A program made the translations under genes and the position numbers. A DNA stretch of 11,300 nt, taken from contig OUQQ01000641.1 of NCBI GenBank assembly GCA_900404475.1, forward strand, positions 1 through 11,300. Reading direction: 5' to 3'. Source of the DNA: Spongospora subterranea (taxonomy: Eukaryota > Endomyxa > Phytomyxea > Plasmodiophorida > Plasmodiophoridae). Shown here in pieces: positions 8,173 to 11,300 of this stretch. Every line of letters begins with the position of its first letter. Positions within the stretch are counted from its first letter, which is position 1. The notes below the pieces were generated by a model. It worked only from the letters and a program-made list of their open reading frames with translations. It ran no database searches and was not told where the DNA came from.

Positions 8173-10955
8173 ATGACAGCTCAATGGTTTTTGCGTTTTG
8201 TGATTGCAACTACCCTCATCAATGTTGCAACAATTTTAGCGGCAAAAGACTGCTGCCTAAGCTGGCCTGGATGCGAATGCCAGCATGACGAGAAGTCCAA
8301 TGTTTACAACATGTAACGCTATTCACATCGGCATGACGTCTCTGGTCATCTAAATCCTCATTTGCAGTAAATGTATACACGATATAAAGCCTGTGGATGG
8401 CCATTGCGATGATGAAGCGATACGGCAAATGTACGCAACTCAATCTCAGTGCTTTGTACGGAGAAGATTCATTGGTTTTTAGAATGTTGACGTTGATCTG
8501 GGACGATGCTTATACACCCAAGGGCCATGACATTAACAGGAACCACGTTCGAAAGATGGTTGATTTCCCGAAATTGTCTGCGGAGACATTCCTCAGGTCA
8601 GTCATCTAGCAGTTAATAAGATGCCTATTCTTATGTGCATTTAGGATAAAAGATCTGCCCGCGAAATCCCTTAATCTGCGGTCGTCGGAATGTCGACTAA
8701 TGTGAATTCTTTGGCCATCGATTTTCTGCCTGTAATTTACATTTCAATTAGTGAGATTCATGATCCACACAATGGCAGACTTGAAGATGAAAATTACCCA
8801 ACCACAATGGCTCGCTTGTAGGATCTCAAACCGCTCGCAGATAAAATTTCAATCTAAAATTTTTGCTTAGAAGTATACATGCTGACAAAGAACTTATTTT
8901 TTCTCGCAAGTCGCTATCTGGCGTTCCTAAAAATTGCAAATTGTAAGCTTTCTGAAGTATATCGCGTTATCGGTTCTGATCTGCTTCTGATGAAAAAGGG
9001 CGCTGTCTGGAGCAGGGATAATACAGGTTCCCGTCGATGCTTTGAAGGCTTGGAACCCGAACCAAGGCACCGAGGTGTTCCTGCCGAAGGAAATTTCATG
9101 CATTCCACCGTCCATCCACCGTTTGGCATGTTATGTGATGAGTGTTGATACGAGAGAATATTGTTCTAGCTGTCCTGAAGGGACGGTAAATTCGGTATCA
9201 CTAGGCTTTATGCCGAACTGTCAGCCGTGTTCCACCGGAATGATCCCAAACAAAGAAAGATCAGTCTGCATCCACGACAATATGTTCAGTAAAGCTATCG
9301 ATTTTTCAAGCCATGCGGTGGGAATCCTGATTCTGAAATCTTCCACGTACTGACCGGGCAACTAACATGTGGGTTACAGAGCATTCCGCCCGTTTCAATC
9401 AAAAGAACCAATGGGAAAACTTCTGCAGCCGCAGAAATGGGTGCGTCCACTTCAAACAGCAATGACGCTCCAAACGTTAAACGCGTTGAATTGGAACGCA
9501 AGTCGGCAGGTACTAAGGTTTTCCTGCTCGTTCTGATGTACAAATTTTAATATCATTTCTATCAAAATAGATGAAGGAGGGCCTAAGGAAAACCCACCAG
9601 TTTCTATAATTTCGCAGGAATACGAGAAGGAGCCAAACAACAGAGAATCTATTCACGAAAACACTGCCTCCCCTAACTCCTATATCGGGGCTCACATGAA
9701 CCAGAAAGATGAAGACGGTGAATCCGCGGCGTTCCTTGAGAGTCAAGAACAGAAAGACAAACAGTTTTGCTCTTCAGCTATGGGGACAAACTATGAATCG
9801 TTTGATGGAGTGACGTTAACTGAAAGGCAAACGTTGGGAACTGCACAATCTTCCGACCAGCCACATGCCGAGGAAGAAAATTCACATCAGCAGAGCAATG
9901 TCCCTGAAGCTGAAATCGATTGTCAGTCGACACTAATTGACAGCGATACGTCGACTACTGCACAAGTTTCCGCGAGAGACTATGGCAACTCGATTGCAGA
10001 CACCGTGGAGGGTGATGGCCATCAACAATGCGGTGATGTTCCTATACCTGCAAAACATGAACAGGCGAGATCATCGGATAACGATTTGCTGAGCGCAGAG
10101 CAGGTGTCCGAGAAAAGCACTGACAGGGCAGGCCTTGTGGAAGAATATCACCAAGAGCAATGCGATTCATGGGTGGATGATGAATCTGAAACAGCGGCAC
10201 CCCCTGAGAGTGATACCACGACAGCTTCCGAGAAAGGCACCAACGAGCCGCTTTCTGTGCTCACGGAAGACTATTCCCAGCAACAAAGTGCCTCTGTGGT
10301 TGAACCATGTGAGTGTGCGCAATCATGTGACAGCGATACGCTGGCAAATTCCGAGAAATGCACCAACGAGCCTCTTACAGTCGCCATGGATGATTCCTAT
10401 CAATGCAGCGCTGTCCCTATGATTGAAAACTCTGATTGTGTGCACTCACCTGATTGCGATACGCCTACAACTGCACAAGTTTCCGAAACAGACACCGTCA
10501 ATCCCATCGCCTGTGCCGCGGAACATGATGCCAATCAGCACAGCGTTGTCCTAACAACTACAATTGAACTTTCTGATCCGTCGACATCATCTGACAGCGA
10601 TATTCCAATTCTCGCATCACATTTCGAGACGCCCATCGGCGTGCCCGTGGCTGAATCTACTAGCGTCGAGCCCAGGGGGATTGAATTGATAGTCAGTGAA
10701 GGGGACAGTACCAACATCAATGAAAGTGAGATACCGGTCGACAATATTCCCGTATCTAGCGTTTTGGAAGATGATTCCCATCAGCAGGGCACCGTCCACA
10801 CATCTGACACACCAGACTATTCAATCATAACAGCTGTATTTGCAATAACATGTGCCATCATAATTGTGGTTGCTTTTTGGATTCGCCATCGACCTCAGGG
10901 GTCGTTAAGATCCGAGCAAAATGTTTCCAGTGAGTGGATTGAAGCTCAAAATTGA
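8173..10955 (+). CDS. Type I membrane protein with GCC2/ephrin-receptor-like Cys-rich module and long Ser/Thr/Asp-rich repeat stalk
   Basis: About 781 aa. Exons: 8173-8312, 8368-8455, 8523-8596, 8645-8701, 8752-8817, 8871-8942, 8999-9263, 9311-9509, 9571-10955. The signal peptide (1-24) has hydrophobic core FVIATTLINVATILAA before KDCC; ATG at 8152, seven codons earlier, is an alternative start. Residues 25-~90 form a Cys-rich segment (CCLSWPGCECQH..., VDGHCDDEAI) that I do not recognise. Residues ~220-254 (CSSCPEGTVNS, then CQPCSTGMIPNKERS) match the GCC2/GCC3, ephrin-receptor-like cysteine pattern. From ~320 the protein is acidic and Ser/Thr-rich, with about six degenerate ~41-46 aa repeats at ~420-736. 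Then comes a TM helix (SIITAVFAITCAIIIVVAFWI, ~737-759) and a 22 aa tail. Weakest junction: 9264-9310 (47 bp, GTCTGC donor); a 140 bp intron 9289-9428 is an alternative that keeps ERSVCI. Overall this looks like a surface protein on a long, probably O-glycosylated stalk (inference). Ligand and function unknown. Confidence 0.7.
9870..10820 (+). repeat. Degenerate tandem coding repeats (~41-46 aa units) in the stalk
   Basis: About six units plus a partial seventh. Each begins with an acidic cluster followed by a His/Gln-rich word (ENSHQQS, GDGHQQC, YHQEQC, YSQQQS, HDANQHS, DDSHQQG). Each full unit then has an SDSDT-type word and a Ser/Thr-rich end (TTAQVS, TASEKGTNEP, ANSEKCTNEP, TTAQVSETDT). 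Shared DNA words such as gacagcgatac recur at the same unit position, which points to ancient tandem duplication followed by divergence. Confidence 0.75.
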
Positions 10956-11092
10956 GGATAATTGGATTAAATGCTCACAATGCTACTCAATGTACTATAA
11001 AATCAATTGTCATGCTTCGGTTTTATTTGGAGTTGGGATGAATTTTCGGGCGTACTGAGCGTGTAATAGCATTGTACCTGATAATTTACTAT
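10956..11092. other. 3' UTR of the stalk-protein gene and flanking sequence
   Basis: No gene is seen. The stretch is AT-rich and carries the candidate poly(A) signal listed separately. The minisatellite begins at its far end. Confidence 0.5.
10966..10971 (+). terminator. Candidate poly(A) signal ATTAAA
   Basis: The common variant ATTAAA lies 11 nt after the stop at 10953-10955. No exact AATAAA is visible nearby, so the assignment is tentative. Confidence 0.35.
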
Positions 11093-11300
11093 CATCCGTT
11101 ATACTGAATCAATTCACATCATCTGTTATACTTGTAGCGTGTTCTCATACATTCATTGCATTTTATTTGTATCTATGGTGCTCTGTACTCGTTGGGTGTC
11201 CTGATACATCACTTTCCATTATCTGTTACACTTGTAAGGTGTCCTGATACATCACTTTCCATTATCTGTTACACTTGTAAGGTGTCCTGATACATCACTT
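11093..11300. repeat. 43 bp minisatellite, degenerate at its left edge, continuing past the window
   Basis: Copies at 11195-11237 and 11238-11280 form an almost exact 43 bp period (ggtgtcctgatacatcactt, then a tccattatctg part and acacttgtaa). A third copy starts at 11281 and is cut by the window end. Diverged copies precede them: atctgttatacttgta at 11121, a more altered unit from 11171, and a trace (atccgttatactg) at 11093. The two near-identical right-hand copies next to diverged left-hand ones suggest active unit turnover towards the right. Confidence 0.85.

Noticed and set aside
8124..8240. Plus-frame run IEIIGGTHSYVITSTYNDSS...CDCNYPHQCC that looks like a Cys-rich domain.
   Set aside because: A TAA lies just upstream in that frame and there is no AG between 8043 and 8177, so no splice can lead into it. 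The overlapping frame gives a clean signal peptide continuing into spliced exons.
8390..8522. Open frame LWMAIAMMKRYGKC...LIWDDAYTPK as an alternative exon of the stalk-protein gene.
   Set aside because: It would need a poor acceptor (ATATAAAG) and puts a hydrophobic run in the ectodomain. The frame reached through the TTTGCAG acceptor at 8367 keeps a hydrophilic, Cys-containing sequence. Not fully excluded.
1..11300. Bacterial-type features: operons, CRISPR arrays, riboswitches, tRNA or rRNA genes.
   Set aside because: No direct-repeat/spacer array, RNA-gene fold or Shine-Dalgarno pattern was seen. Spliced genes show the DNA to be eukaryotic nuclear.

Overview
The window looks like nuclear DNA of a flagellated eukaryote, most likely a zoosporic (chytrid-type) fungus. 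Reasons: many very short GT-AG introns (about 42-97 bp, mostly 45-65), two of which flank exons of a recognisable motile-cilium gene (CFAP69 family); a TACTAAT branch site in one of them; tightly packed genes on both strands; a Ty1/copia remnant; and attractin-like kelch/EGF receptors. An oomycete or another flagellate is not excluded.

Layout. 1-364: 3' end of a Ty1/copia retrotransposon (RNase H tail plus probable LTR). 595-3330, minus: three-exon CFAP69 homologue of 875 aa. 3421-4392, minus: a multi-exon gene of unknown function; its last three exons join in frame and an AATAAA follows its stop, but its 5' part is only partly resolved. 4393-4618: short spacer between divergently oriented genes. 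4619-7845, plus: about 18 exons encoding a ~742 aa type I membrane protein (signal peptide, six kelch motifs, several EGF-like modules, one TM helix, ~60 aa tail). 8173-10955, plus: about 9 exons encoding a second ~781 aa type I membrane protein (signal peptide, Cys-rich ectodomain, ephrin-receptor/GCC2-like module, long Ser/Thr/Asp-rich region of degenerate ~41-46 aa repeats, TM helix, 22 aa tail). 11093-11300: a minisatellite with a 43 bp unit that runs off the end.

The long single-frame ORFs are misleading here. Most plus-strand coding sequence is in exons of 20-400 bp, and the genes appear only when short introns are removed and the protein frame is followed across them. I did this by hand from splice consensus, phase and protein continuity. 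Junctions in the kelch/EGF part are strong; those at 6999-7600 and 9264-9310 are weaker and are marked so.

Functionally, the CFAP69 homologue belongs to the motile axoneme. The two plus-strand genes are neighbouring, head-to-tail cell-surface proteins that could serve adhesion or sensing. That last point is inference, and no operon-like link is implied.
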